From positions 1-55,791 of the forward strand of contig JADCJE010000133.1 of NCBI GenBank assembly GCA_020247305.1: a DNA stretch of 55,791 bases, read 5' to 3'. The position numbers were made by a program, and so were the translations under genes. Below the pieces are notes generated by a model. That model did not search any database and was not told where the DNA came from. It worked only from the letters and a program-made list of their open reading frames with translations. This stretch comes from Phycisphaerales bacterium. Its GTDB lineage: Bacteria > Planctomycetota > UBA1135 > UBA2386. How positions within the stretch are numbered: position 1 is the stretch's first letter; each line of letters begins with the position of its first letter. This document shows positions 47,158 to 55,698 of the stretch, one piece after another.

Positions 47158-48192
47158 TCACTGGCCGAAGGTCACGCGCAGGGCGTTCGTCGTCGTCACG
47201 TTGAGGGCGTTCGTGTTCGGGGCGACCACCCAGACCTGCAGGTAGGTCTGCAAGCCGACGGCAGCGGGCAGGCTGGGGATCGGCCAGACGAAGTCCGCAG
47301 CGGTGCCTTGCACGAGCATCGGCACGCCGGCGCTGATCGACGCATCGTGCAGCACGAAGCACCCGGGCGCGCCGAGGCTGCCGAGCGACAGCGGCTGACT
47401 GGCGAGGCCGGTCGTGCCGATCGCGAAGCCGGCCGCGACTGCTCCCACCGGCAGGTTGGCGCCGTGGACCGCCATGTTCGTGCCGATGCGCGGCGAGCCG
47501 AACACCGACAGGGTCGGGCCGCAGCCCTGGCCGTACGCGACCACCGTGCCCGGGTTCGCCGTGTTCAGCGCGCGGATCGTCAGGTTGTCGAGCGCCCACG
47601 ACTCGTCGTTGAGCGACTGGATGCCGCCGCCTTCGATGCGCAACGCGATGGTCAGGGTCGAGCTCGTGTGGCCGATCGCGAGAAAGCTCGGGTCGGCGCC
47701 GAGCCAGTAGGCGCTGTCGGTGAAGAAGCTGCCCGGGCCGCTGAAGCCGAGGTCGACGCGGCGCGCCAGTTCCACGCCGGCCGGCGGCACGTAGCTCTGG
47801 AACTGGTTGGACAGGGCGTTGGCGAACGACTCGCGGAAGAACGTGTTGCCGTCGATCTCGATCGCGAAGTAGTCGCCGCCCGGGTAGCTGCCGGTGCCGT
47901 CGAGCGAGTCGATCGCGGCGAACAGGAAGTCGAGTTGGATGGCGTTGTGCGGCGGCAGGTTGGCCAGCGTGATGGTGACGGTGTTGCCGGTCTCGCTGCG
48001 CAGGAACGAGCCGGCGAAGGCGCCGCCAGCCGGGCCAAGGCCGGCGAAACCCTGCACACCGGTGACGGCGCCGGTGCCGGGAACAACTTGCGGCGGCAGG
48101 CCATTCTCGAAGTCGCAATGCAACAGGGTGGTCTGGGCGGCGGCGCCAGCGGCCAGGAAGGCGAGGGAAAGGGCGATGTGGGTGGTCATCAC
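47158..48192 (-). CDS. Secreted protein with planctomycete-type C-terminal module
   Basis: 344 aa (a second ATG at 48189 is equally possible); GAAGG lies about six bases upstream of the start. Signal peptide ends GAAA-Q. The N-terminal half (LLHCDFENGLPPQ; LDFLFAAIDSLDGTGSYPGGDYFAIEIDG; SWALDNLTIRAL) looks like a carbohydrate-binding type jelly roll. The C-terminal 130 residues (VAYGQGCGPTLSVFGSPRIG, GAPGCFVLHDASISAGVPM, LQTYLQVWVVAPNTNAL) form the module recurring in secreted proteins of this lineage. Role unknown. Confidence 0.8.
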   Translation of the reverse strand: MMTTHIALSLAFLAAGAAAQTTLLHCDFENGLPPQVVPGTGAVTGVQGFAGLGPAGGAFAGSFLRSETGNTVTITLANLPPHNAIQLDFLFAAIDSLDGTGSYPGGDYFAIEIDGNTFFRESFANALSNQFQSYVPPAGVELARRVDLGFSGPGSFFTDSAYWLGADPSFLAIGHTSSTLTIALRIEGGGIQSLNDESWALDNLTIRALNTANPGTVVAYGQGCGPTLSVFGSPRIGTNMAVHGANLPVGAVAAGFAIGTTGLASQPLSLGSLGAPGCFVLHDASISAGVPMLVQGTAADFVWPIPSLPAAVGLQTYLQVWVVAPNTNALNVTTTNALRVTFGQ

Positions 48193-48236
48193 ACCTTCAC
48201 AAGCGGCTGCGCTTTCGGAATCACACGCATCGGGGC

Positions 48237-48261
48237 AAAAAAAGGCGCCGCTGCGCGCAGC
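48237..48261 (-). terminator. Possible intrinsic terminator
   Basis: Read on the minus strand: the palindrome GCTGCGCGCAGC (48250-48261), then GGCGCC and a run of seven T (48243-48237). It lies 83 bases beyond the stop of the gene at 48344-49366 and before the next gene start, which suits a terminator. The six bases between hairpin and T-run make it imperfect. Confidence 0.4.
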
Positions 48262-48343
48262 CCGCGCGTCATCGCGCCCGAACGCATGGCCGGCGACACC
48301 GTGGCGCCGGCCGCGGCGGCGCGATCGCGCGGGGCGCCGCGCC

Positions 48344-49366
48344 TCACGGGAACGTCGGCTCGGCGCCTTCGAGCGGCACCATGAGCTGCCGGCGCTGCGG
48401 GGCGCCGTTGCCGACGGCCAAGTCGACGTCGTAGGCGCCGGGAGGCACGCACAGGCTCTGCTCCCGGTTGCCGTTCAAGTCGCGGTCGAAGACGCAGATG
48501 CCGCGCGGTGAGCGCACGATCGCCACGCCGGTCCCGCCGCCCATGCGGCAGCGCAGGCGCAACGGGGCGCCGGGCGCCAGGGCGACCTCGATCGGTTGCG
48601 CGGGCAGGGCCGTGGTGTCGAGTTCGACGAACGCGCAGTGCGTCGCGGTGGCGACGTAGTCGCCGTGGCGCCCCGCCGGCAACCACGCCGTCGCTTCGCC
48701 GTTCTCCACCGGCAGCGAGTTGCTGCGGAGCCGCACCCCGCCCGGCCACGTGCCATCGAGCGCCGTCGACGTCGCCCGCGTGGTGTCGTCGGCGCCGGCG
48801 ATGCGCAGCGTCACCGTCGATCGGGCCTGCAGCACGATGTCGCCCGGATCCAGGTCGGCGCCGGCGGCGACGTCGATCTGCACGGCGGGCGGCTGCAGCG
48901 ACGGATGGCCCACCGAGAGCCCGAATCGCCCCGGCCGGAGGTGCTCGAAGACTGCGCGCCCTGCCGCGTCCGTCGCCGTGCCGCCGCCGCTGCTTTGCGC
49001 GTCGTTCAGCGCCACCTGCACCTTCGGCAGCGGGTTGCCCGTCGCATCGATCAAGCGCAGCCGCACCCTGCCGAACCGCGCCGTGACGTCGGCGACCGGC
49101 ACGGTGAACACGACCTCGGTCTGGCCGGCCGCGACGAGCTGCGTCGCGACCACGGCGCTGCGCAGCGGCAGCGCCTCGTGCGTGGGATGGCCCGACGGCA
49201 GCGTCAGCACGCCCGGGGTCGGCTTCGGGAGGGCGCTGCCGCCGCGCGTGGGATCGTCGCCGCGGAACTCGCCGAGCCCTCCCGTCGGCTGGCGCAAGGC
49301 AGTGAGCGGCAGGTCGCCTTGGATCGGCTCCGCGAAGGCGAGCGCGGTCAGGCCGCCGCCGAACAT
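48344..49366 (-). CDS. Carboxypeptidase-regulatory-like domain protein
   Basis: 340 aa from the ATG at 49366, which is preceded by a purine-rich GGAGGGGGAG stretch. No signal peptide is seen (an in-frame GTG at 49387 does not create one). It contains an Ig-like CarboxypepD_reg repeat (VRLRLIDATGNPLPKVQVALNDAQSSGG... GRAVFEHLRPGRFGLSVGHP) and two further beta-rich regions ending in NREQSLCVPPGAYDVDLAVG. The lack of an export signal in a domain type normally outside the cell is odd; the true start may be missed. Divergent from the histidine kinase gene (75 bases apart). Confidence 0.6.
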   Translation of the reverse strand: MFGGGLTALAFAEPIQGDLPLTALRQPTGGLGEFRGDDPTRGGSALPKPTPGVLTLPSGHPTHEALPLRSAVVATQLVAAGQTEVVFTVPVADVTARFGRVRLRLIDATGNPLPKVQVALNDAQSSGGGTATDAAGRAVFEHLRPGRFGLSVGHPSLQPPAVQIDVAAGADLDPGDIVLQARSTVTLRIAGADDTTRATSTALDGTWPGGVRLRSNSLPVENGEATAWLPAGRHGDYVATATHCAFVELDTTALPAQPIEVALAPGAPLRLRCRMGGGTGVAIVRSPRGICVFDRDLNGNREQSLCVPPGAYDVDLAVGNGAPQRRQLMVPLEGAEPTFP

Positions 49367-49441
49367 CCCCACCTGCTCCCCCTCCACCCAACAAGAGGAC
49401 CAGCCTCACAACTTGCCAACAACCGCCTCGGCCAGCCCGCC

Positions 49442-51235
49442 ATGCTGCGCGCCGTGGTCGGGCTGCGCACCAACACTGCCGTCTTCCTGCTGCTGCTGCT
49501 CGGGCCGGCGCTGCTGCTGGCCTGGCTCGGCTTCGCGGCGGCGGTGCCGCTCGAACAGGAACTGCTGCGGAACGCGTCGGCGATGACGCTGCGGGCGGCG
49601 ACAGCGTTCGCGGCGGCGCTGCCGGGACGCCTCGAAGAACTGCTGGCGGAGGAGCGGATGCGGCTGCGCGACGTCGCGGCGGCGCTGGCCGATGGCCTGC
49701 CGACGGAAGGGGCCGCGGCGTTCGCGAGAGCCGAAGCGACGATCGGTGGGCCGCTCGTCGTGCGGCGCGCCTCGGGGGACGAACTACTGCCGGCCCCGCC
49801 GCGCGACCTGTCCTTGCCGTTCCTCGATGAATGGCCGGCGTACCGCGCCTTCGAAACGGACCAGCTCGATCCGGCGCGGCGACAGCAGGCGTACAACGCG
49901 GCAACCACGTTCGTGGCGCCGAGCCTGCGCGCCAGGGCGTTGGCCGCGTTGCCCGACATGGCCCAGGAGACGTTCGCCGCAGCCGTGCGCGACATCGACG
50001 ACGACGCGCTGGCGGCGGCAGGACCACGCGTGGTCGAACGGCTGCTCGCGAGCGAAAACGGACGGCGACGCCTCGTGGCCGCACCAGCCGTGCTCTACGC
50101 GGTGTCGGCGACCGAAACGCGGCGGCTTGCGTGGTTCGAGGCGATCGGCGACGAGGCCGCGGCGGCCCGCCAGCGGCTGCGTGTCGCCGCCACGGACGAC
50201 GAGGCTTCGCGCCTGGGCGTCGGCTTGCCGGGCGGCGCCGAAGTTCGCGCCGTAGTCGACCGGCACGGGTTCTGCCGTCGCCTCGCGACGACGATCGAAA
50301 CATGCACCGTGTGGTGTGAACCAGCCGGCGCCCATACGGTCGACGTCGCCACCGCCACGGGCACACGACTCGAACGGCTCACCCCATTGGGCCTGCTGCT
50401 GGTGCATGCCGAGCACAAGGACCTGGCGAAGCTGCTGCACGACGCCGCCCGCCGCCAATGGCTGACCGGCCTCGGTGTGCTGTCGCTGGTCTGCGTGATG
50501 GGGCTCGGCGTGATGCTGGTCCGGCGCGCCTTCCGCCGGGAAGCCGAAGCGCGCGCGCGGCGCGACCAGTTCCTCGCCAACGTCTCGCACGACCTGAAGA
50601 CGCCGCTGACGAGCCTGCGCCTGCACGCGGAGATGCTGACCGATGCGCAACTCGATCCGGCGACGCGCCGTCGGTACGCGGCGGTCGTGCAGGCCGAGGG
50701 CGCCCGCATGTCGGCGCTGGTCGAGGACCTGGTCGACGTGTCGGCGTTGCAGCAGGGCCGGCGGCGCATCGAGGCAGAACCGGTGGACCTGGCCGCGGCG
50801 GTGCAGGCGCAGGCCGCGGCGTGGCGGCCGCTGCTCGAGCGCGACCGCATCGACCTGCGCGTGCTGGCGACGGCGCCCGCAGAGGCGCTAGCCGATCCGA
50901 CGGCGCTGGGACGCATCCTGACCAACCTGCTGCAGAACGCCGTGCGCCACGGCCGCCCGGCCCGCGATGGCGGCCCATCGTGGATCGAACTGCGCGCGGG
51001 GCCAGGGCCGGTGCTCGAGGTGCGCGACAACGGACCGGGCGTGCCGGACGAACTGCGCGAGCGTGTGTTCACGCGCTTCGAACGCGCCGCCGCCACCGGC
51101 GAAGGTCTCGGCCTCGGCCTGGCACTCAGCCGCGAACTCGCAGCGGCCTGCGGCGGGACCTTGCGCTGCCTCGACGACGGCTCGACGTTGTTCCGGCTCG
51201 AGCTGCCGACCGTGCCGGACGAGGAACTGCCATGA
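49442..51235 (+). CDS. Membrane histidine kinase
   Basis: 597 aa. TM1 at about 10-33 and TM2 at about 340-362 bracket a 300-residue extracytoplasmic sensor domain without a recognised fold. The HisKA motif NVSHDLKTPL places the phosphorylated His at residue 383. The HATPase domain has LLQNAVRHG, VRDNGPGVP and GEGLGLGLALS. The last codon overlaps the response-regulator start (ATGA), so the pair is translationally coupled. Signal sensed is unknown. Confidence 0.93.
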   Translation: MLRAVVGLRTNTAVFLLLLLGPALLLAWLGFAAAVPLEQELLRNASAMTLRAATAFAAALPGRLEELLAEERMRLRDVAAALADGLPTEGAAAFARAEATIGGPLVVRRASGDELLPAPPRDLSLPFLDEWPAYRAFETDQLDPARRQQAYNAATTFVAPSLRARALAALPDMAQETFAAAVRDIDDDALAAAGPRVVERLLASENGRRRLVAAPAVLYAVSATETRRLAWFEAIGDEAAAARQRLRVAATDDEASRLGVGLPGGAEVRAVVDRHGFCRRLATTIETCTVWCEPAGAHTVDVATATGTRLERLTPLGLLLVHAEHKDLAKLLHDAARRQWLTGLGVLSLVCVMGLGVMLVRRAFRREAEARARRDQFLANVSHDLKTPLTSLRLHAEMLTDAQLDPATRRRYAAVVQAEGARMSALVEDLVDVSALQQGRRRIEAEPVDLAAAVQAQAAAWRPLLERDRIDLRVLATAPAEALADPTALGRILTNLLQNAVRHGRPARDGGPSWIELRAGPGPVLEVRDNGPGVPDELRERVFTRFERAAATGEGLGLGLALSRELAAACGGTLRCLDDGSTLFRLELPTVPDEELP

Positions 51236-51915
51236 ACACGCCGTGCATCCTGGTCGTCGAGGACGAGCTGTCGATCCAGCGCGGGCTGCAGGACCAGCTG
51301 CAGCGCGATGGCTACCGCGTCGAGGTCGCCGGCACCGTCGCCGAAGCGCTCGCGGCCCTGCAGCACCGTCCCGACCTCGTCGTGCTCGACCGCCGCCTGC
51401 CCGACGGCGACGGCCTCGAAGTGCTGCGGGACCTGCGCGCCCGCGGCGACCGCACGGCGGTGCTCGTGTTGTCGGCGCGCGGCACCACCGACGACCGCGT
51501 GCACGGTCTCGAACACGGCGCCGACGACTATCTGGGCAAGCCCTTCCATCTGCGCGAACTGCTGGCCCGCATCCGCGCCGTGCTGCAGCGCCGCAGCGAG
51601 GCGCATTCGCCCGCGGCGACGATCGCGTTCGGTGACGTCACGCTCGACGTCGGCGCGCGCCTGCTGCGGCGCGGGAGCGAGATCGTCGAACTGGCGCGCA
51701 TGGAGTTCGAGCTGCTGCTCTACCTCGCGCGCCAGCCCGGCCGCACCGTCTCGCGCAACGAACTGCTCGACCGGGTGTGGGGCCACGACCGCTTCCCGAG
51801 CACGCGCACCATCGACTACCACGTGCTCGCGCTGCGCAAGAAGGTCGAAGCCGACCCGGCCTCGCCGCGCCACCTGATCACCGTGCACCGCGTCGGCTAT
51901 CGGTTCGACCCGTGA
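51232..51915 (+). CDS. OmpR/PhoB-family response regulator
   Basis: 227 aa partner of the kinase. Receiver domain with the acidic pair E10/D11, phospho-acceptor Asp53 (VVLDRRLPDGDG) and Lys103 in DYLGKPF. The C-terminal winged helix (residues 130-225) has the ELARMEFELLLYLARQPG and VGYRFDP blocks of OmpR-type DNA-binding domains. Likely targets include the secreted repeat protein gene 93 bases downstream, by position only. Confidence 0.95.
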   Translation: MNTPCILVVEDELSIQRGLQDQLQRDGYRVEVAGTVAEALAALQHRPDLVVLDRRLPDGDGLEVLRDLRARGDRTAVLVLSARGTTDDRVHGLEHGADDYLGKPFHLRELLARIRAVLQRRSEAHSPAATIAFGDVTLDVGARLLRRGSEIVELARMEFELLLYLARQPGRTVSRNELLDRVWGHDRFPSTRTIDYHVLALRKKVEADPASPRHLITVHRVGYRFDP

Positions 51916-52008
51916 TCTCACCGACCCCCGACATCCTCCTTGCAACGGCCTCGCAACCGCAACGTGCCGCCGCGCCACGCTGACGGGCGTTCCGATCGAG
52001 GTTCCATC

Positions 52009-53703
52009 ATGAACAACCAGCATCGTTTCCTCTCCTTCCTTCTCGCTGCCGTGCCGCTGCTCGCCCAGGAGCCCGCCGGTTCGACGCCCCCCAAGGTCCA
52101 GACCCCGTCGGCGGAACAGCTGTTCCGCGACGCCTGGTGGGCGGAGAGCGGCAGCAACGACGTCGACGCCGCCTTGCGTGGCTATCTGGAAGCGGCCGCG
52201 GCGAGCGGTCCGGCGAGCGTGCGCGCCCGCGCGCTGTTGTTCGCCGGCCGTCTGCAGCAGCGCCTCGGCAAGCCGGACACGGCACTCGCGTCGTTCCGGC
52301 GCCTGGTCACCGAGTTCGCCACCGAGACGGCGCTAGTCAACGAAGCGCGCACCCATCTGCGCGAACTCACCGCCGTCGACCTGCGGCAGAACTACGACGA
52401 ATGGTACGAGCGTCGGCTGTTCTCCGAGGAGGTGCAGCTGGTGATCCTCGGCAAGCTCGAGGCGATCGCCAGCCGCGCCGACCTGTCGTTCACGGACGAC
52501 AAGCAGCAGCAGGAACACCGCCGCCAGCTGCAGGCGCTGATCACGGAGGTCGAGGTGTTCGGCAAGGGCGCGGTCCCGGCCCTGCGCAGATTCGCGCTCG
52601 GCCGGCACGACGCCATGGCCAGGACGGCGATCGGCATGCTGTTCGCCGTCGGCGAGACGCCGCCGCTGCGGTCCCTGCTCGCGCATGCCGATTGGCTCGA
52701 CGATGCCGCGCTGGTCGGCAAGCTGCTGCAACAGAAGTCGAAGGAAGCGATGCCGGCGCTGCCGGTCGACGACCGGCTCGCCCGCTTGCTGGCGGCGATC
52801 CTCGAAGGGCCCGACGCGTTGACGCACCTCATCCTGACTTCGCCGCTCGACGGCACCGCTGATCTGTCGTCGCTGGTGGCGGCGGTGCTGCCGTACCCGA
52901 CCGCCCGCGCGCGGTTGCTCACCGCACTGCAGCAACCGGGTCTCGCCCTGCTCGTGCGGGAGGCGATCGAAAACGCGTTCGCCTACGGCGAAGACCTGGT
53001 GGTCGGCGCCGCGGACTGGCTGGCGATCGGCGCCGCCCCGCTGCGCGCCGAGGTGCGCCACCTGGCGCTCGCGGCGGCCGCACGCGCGCTGCGACCGGAC
53101 GATGCGGGACTGCTCGACAGGCTGCTGGCCGCGGCCGTCGCGGCCACGTCGTCCTCGGGCCACGATCCGGCCCTCGTGCAGGCGCTCGCCGGCGGCCTCG
53201 GCGAGAACCGCGTCGTCGAACTGCTGGCGTGGACGCCGGATCGTCTCGGCAAGCTGCTGCATTGCCTGCCGGCCATCGAGGAGCCCGCGTTCGCGCCGAT
53301 GCTGCGGCAGCTGCGCCGCTTAGAGACATCGCGGCAGACCCTGGCCAAAGCGCTGTTCGCCGATCCGGTCGCCCTGTGCCGCGAGTTCCGTCTCACCCTC
53401 GCCGACGACGGCGTCGTCGACCGCCTGCGGCATCACGCGAACGACGCGAACGCCGAGATGGACTCCAACGACGACCTGGCGCTGCTCGCGCGGCGCTGGC
53501 ATGACGCGATGGTCAAGACGCTGGCGGCGGAGTGGGCCGGCTACGACGAGGCGGGCAAGCTGGCCGCGGTCGTCGTGCTGCACGGCTTCGCGCTGCCCAG
53601 TGCCCACGGTGCGCTCGTCGAGTTCCTGCGCCAGCAGGAGCCCGGTGCCAGCGCCGAGTTGAAGGCGGCACTGACGTACGCGATCAGCAACCTCACCCGC
53701 TGA
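52009..53703 (+). CDS. Secreted helical-repeat protein
   Basis: 564 aa. ATG preceded by GAGG; signal peptide ends PLLA-Q. Residues about 35-110 look like TPR units (DVDAALRGYLEAAAASGPASVRARALLFAGRL; KPDTALASFRRLVTEF). The rest is nearly all amphipathic helix, like HEAT or armadillo repeats (VPALRRFALGRHDAMARTAIG; LARLLAAILEGPDALTHLIL). It lies directly downstream of the two-component pair on the same strand and may be its output or accessory sensor. No enzyme motif is seen. Confidence 0.7.
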   Translation: MNNQHRFLSFLLAAVPLLAQEPAGSTPPKVQTPSAEQLFRDAWWAESGSNDVDAALRGYLEAAAASGPASVRARALLFAGRLQQRLGKPDTALASFRRLVTEFATETALVNEARTHLRELTAVDLRQNYDEWYERRLFSEEVQLVILGKLEAIASRADLSFTDDKQQQEHRRQLQALITEVEVFGKGAVPALRRFALGRHDAMARTAIGMLFAVGETPPLRSLLAHADWLDDAALVGKLLQQKSKEAMPALPVDDRLARLLAAILEGPDALTHLILTSPLDGTADLSSLVAAVLPYPTARARLLTALQQPGLALLVREAIENAFAYGEDLVVGAADWLAIGAAPLRAEVRHLALAAAARALRPDDAGLLDRLLAAAVAATSSSGHDPALVQALAGGLGENRVVELLAWTPDRLGKLLHCLPAIEEPAFAPMLRQLRRLETSRQTLAKALFADPVALCREFRLTLADDGVVDRLRHHANDANAEMDSNDDLALLARRWHDAMVKTLAAEWAGYDEAGKLAAVVVLHGFALPSAHGALVEFLRQQEPGASAELKAALTYAISNLTR

Positions 53704-53738
53704 TCGCACCCGGTCGACGGGCGACGTGGCAGCCGCGC

Positions 53739-54431
53739 GTGCACGTGCTCGTGCTGTTCCCCGTCGGCCTGGCGATGCGCCTCCTGTTCCAGATGGCGAC
53801 ACCCGACGGCGGCCCCGGCTGGCACGTCGGCTGCCAGGGCGATGCCCCGGTGTGGCAGGAACTCGCCGGCAAACTCGGCAGCGTTCCACTCGAAGGCACC
53901 GTGGGCCTGCCGCTGCGGTCACCGCGGATGCGGTGGTTCGTGGTGCTGCTGTGGAACGGCGACCCGGCGACCGCCCGGTGACCACGCCTCGTCTTCACGC
54001 TGCTCGGCGCCGCCATCGCACCGTTGCTGTGACTGCTGCTGCACCAGTGCGTGGCGCCGACCATCGCTTGGCTCGCCGCCGGACTGTGCGCGAAGTAGAG
54101 CAACCTGCTGCTGCTCGGCAGCGGGGTGCACATCGAAGGCCTCTATCTGCTGCTGGTGCTGGTCTCGCTGTTCGACCAGGAACGTCTCGCCGGTGCGCGA
54201 CCGCACGCAGCAGCGGTTCGCTGAGGCCTCTTGCAGGGCGGGCTGTGCCTGCTGCGCGCCGACAACGTGCTGACCGTCGTCGTGTTCGCGGTGTTGGCGC
54301 AGCGGGCCGGCGCGACGCTGCGCACGCTGCGGATCGCCGGCCTCGCCGCCGCGGCGGTGATCGCGCCGTGGCAGCTGTACGCCAACCGGACCGTCGACGC
54401 AGTCAACGCCGGCGCCCCACCGCTGCAGGGG
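53739..54431 (+). pseudogene. Glycosyltransferase-like integral membrane protein, remnant with four in-frame stops
   Basis: One continuous frame from a GTG at 53739 encodes a GT39/ArnT-like N-terminal half: RLLFQMATPDGGPGWHVGCQGDAPVWQELAG, PRLVFTLLGAAIAPLL, LLLHQCVAPTIAWLAAGL, GSGVHIEGLYLLLVLVSL, GLLQGGLCLLRADN and LRIAGLAAAAVIAPWQLYANR. It is broken by TGA (53979), TGA (54030), TAG (54096) and TGA (54222), with no indel. At least two of the TGA codons stand where Trp is plausible, so G-to-A changes explain them. The sequence ends abruptly at a repeat (54432). No complete copy is in the window. Confidence 0.7.
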
Positions 54432-54504
54432 ATAGGAACTTCAAGCTGCAGTCCCGGACCACCCGGGACCCACTTCCGCCATCCTCCCGCCTGCGCGCGT
54501 CCCC
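54432..54504. repeat. Hairpin-bearing dispersed repeat, copy A
   Basis: About 73 bases starting ATAGGAACTTCAAGC, with an inner near-palindrome GTCCCGGACCACCCGGGAC, ending CCGCCATCCTCCCGCCTGC and GCGCGTCCCC. About 83% identical to 55514-55586 in the same orientation. It abuts the cut end of the glycosyltransferase pseudogene. Confidence 0.75.
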
Positions 54505-54582
54505 AACCATCCGGGTGTTCGCGGCGGCGCTGGCTGCGGTGCACGAGCGCTAATCCATGCCGGCGCGGGCTCGGTGCGTCGA

Positions 54583-55134
54583 CTAACGCACGAGCCGCGC
54601 CGCCACCTCGCGCCGCTCGACCTCGACCAGACGTCCGCCGCGCACCACCAGGCTGGTGACGCGTTCGACGCCGTGCTGGCCCTGCCGCATGCGCGCGCGC
54701 ACGACGTCGAGCGCCATGCCCTCGACGATCGGCAGCAGCGCGATCGCGCGGAAGCCTTCGTCGGCGGCGCCGACGCTGCGTTTGTCCTCGCGGATCAGGT
54801 CGGCCGACTCCCACACCCATCGATCGTCGACCGACACGAACTGGCAGCGGTGGTTGGCGCGGTTCTTGGCGACGAGGCCGCCCGGGCAGACCACGAACGG
54901 CGGCTCGATCCACGGCAGCACGCCGAGTCCATCGCGCGCGAAGCCGCGGGTGAACGCGGCATCGAGGATCGCTTCCTGGTCGCCGGCCGAACGCGCGCGC
55001 CGCGTGACCTCTTCGCGGATCGCGGCGCCGACTTCGACCAGCGCCGCGTCGCTGAGGGCCGCAACGAACTCGACGACGGCTTCCGGGCGTTCGTCGAGCT
55101 GGCGGGCGAGCGGGTCGAGTTTGCTGGTTGCCAT
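54583..55134 (-). CDS. Conserved-looking protein of unknown function
   Basis: 183 aa from the ATG at 55134, no signal or membrane segment. A helical N-terminus (DPLARQLDERPEAVVEFVAALSDAALVEVGAAIREEV) is followed by DGLGVLPWIEPPFVVCPGGLVAKN, VDDRWVWESADLIREDKRSV and GMALDVVRARMRQGQHGVERVTSLVVRGGRLVEVE. The residue pattern (Trp, Gly, Pro, Cys spacing) is that of a folded protein, and the frame is intact between decayed genes. No family recognised; the surrounding debris suggests it may be acquired. Confidence 0.65.
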   Translation of the reverse strand: MATSKLDPLARQLDERPEAVVEFVAALSDAALVEVGAAIREEVTRRARSAGDQEAILDAAFTRGFARDGLGVLPWIEPPFVVCPGGLVAKNRANHRCQFVSVDDRWVWESADLIREDKRSVGAADEGFRAIALLPIVEGMALDVVRARMRQGQHGVERVTSLVVRGGRLVEVERREVAARLVR

Positions 55135-55314
55135 CGGTCGCGATGATCGACGGGAGCGCGGCCGATGCGCCCGATTTTCCACCTGTTGTCTGCGTCGGCG
55201 CCCGTTCGCTGGTGGGGCGTGCGGGCGCCGACGATCCCCGCAGGCAACGGCCCGCCGATCGCCCGTGCGGCGGGGGCCCAGGACGCCGCCACGCTTGGAT
55301 CTCGCCCTCGGTGG

Positions 55315-55513
55315 TCAGCGCAGCTCGAGCCGCAGGATGTTGGACAGCGCGAAGTCGGGCACCAACGCACATGGCGACGTGCCGGGCTGCCACACCGTCC
55401 ACTGCGCATCGAGCGTGACCCCCAGGTTCGGCGCGCACGGGATCGGCACCGGCACGATGGTCAGCGGCAGCGACACCGGCGTCACCACGGTGCCGACGAA
55501 CGGCAGCCAGCGC
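55315..55513 (-). pseudogene. 3' fragment of a secreted protein gene, cut by the repeat
   Basis: On the minus strand the last 65 or so codons read WLPFVGTVVTPVSLPLTIVPVP, APNLGVTLDAQWTVWQPG and PDFALSNILRLELR, ending at a stop at 55315. This is the ending of the secreted C-terminal module seen elsewhere in the window (compare 47158-48192). Its upstream side runs straight into the repeat at 55514, with no start codon and no signal peptide, so the gene has lost its 5' part. Confidence 0.6.
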
Positions 55514-55586
55514 ATAGGAAGTTCAAGCAGCGGTCCCGGACCACCCGGACCCCTGCCCCGCCATCCTTCCGCCTGCACACGCCCCC
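55514..55586. repeat. Hairpin-bearing dispersed repeat, copy B
   Basis: About 73 bases beginning ATAGGAAGTTCAAGC, with GTCCCGGACCACCCGGAC as inner hairpin and CCGCCATCCTTCCGCCTGC near the end. Direct-repeat partner of 54432-54504, about 1.08 kb away. It adjoins the truncated 5' side of the gene fragment at 55315-55513. Confidence 0.75.
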
Positions 55587-55698
55587 GTCCAGACGGTCGT
55601 GCTAGCCCGTTCCAGCCCCGTTTCGGCCTGTTTGCCGCACGACGAACAGACTGCTCCCCCGCCGCGACCTGCCCTCGGTCACGGCGCCCCTGCCGCCA

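Noticed and set aside
53979..54224. In-frame TGA codons in the glycosyltransferase remnant as further selenocysteines
   Set aside because: Three TGA plus one TAG occur in one frame, Trp is the likely original residue, and the gene lacks its 3' half. Decay is simpler.
54432..55586. The paired repeats as integron attC sites or a CRISPR array
   Set aside because: No conserved GTTRRRY/RYYYAAC cores, only two copies about 1 kb apart, and no regular spacers.
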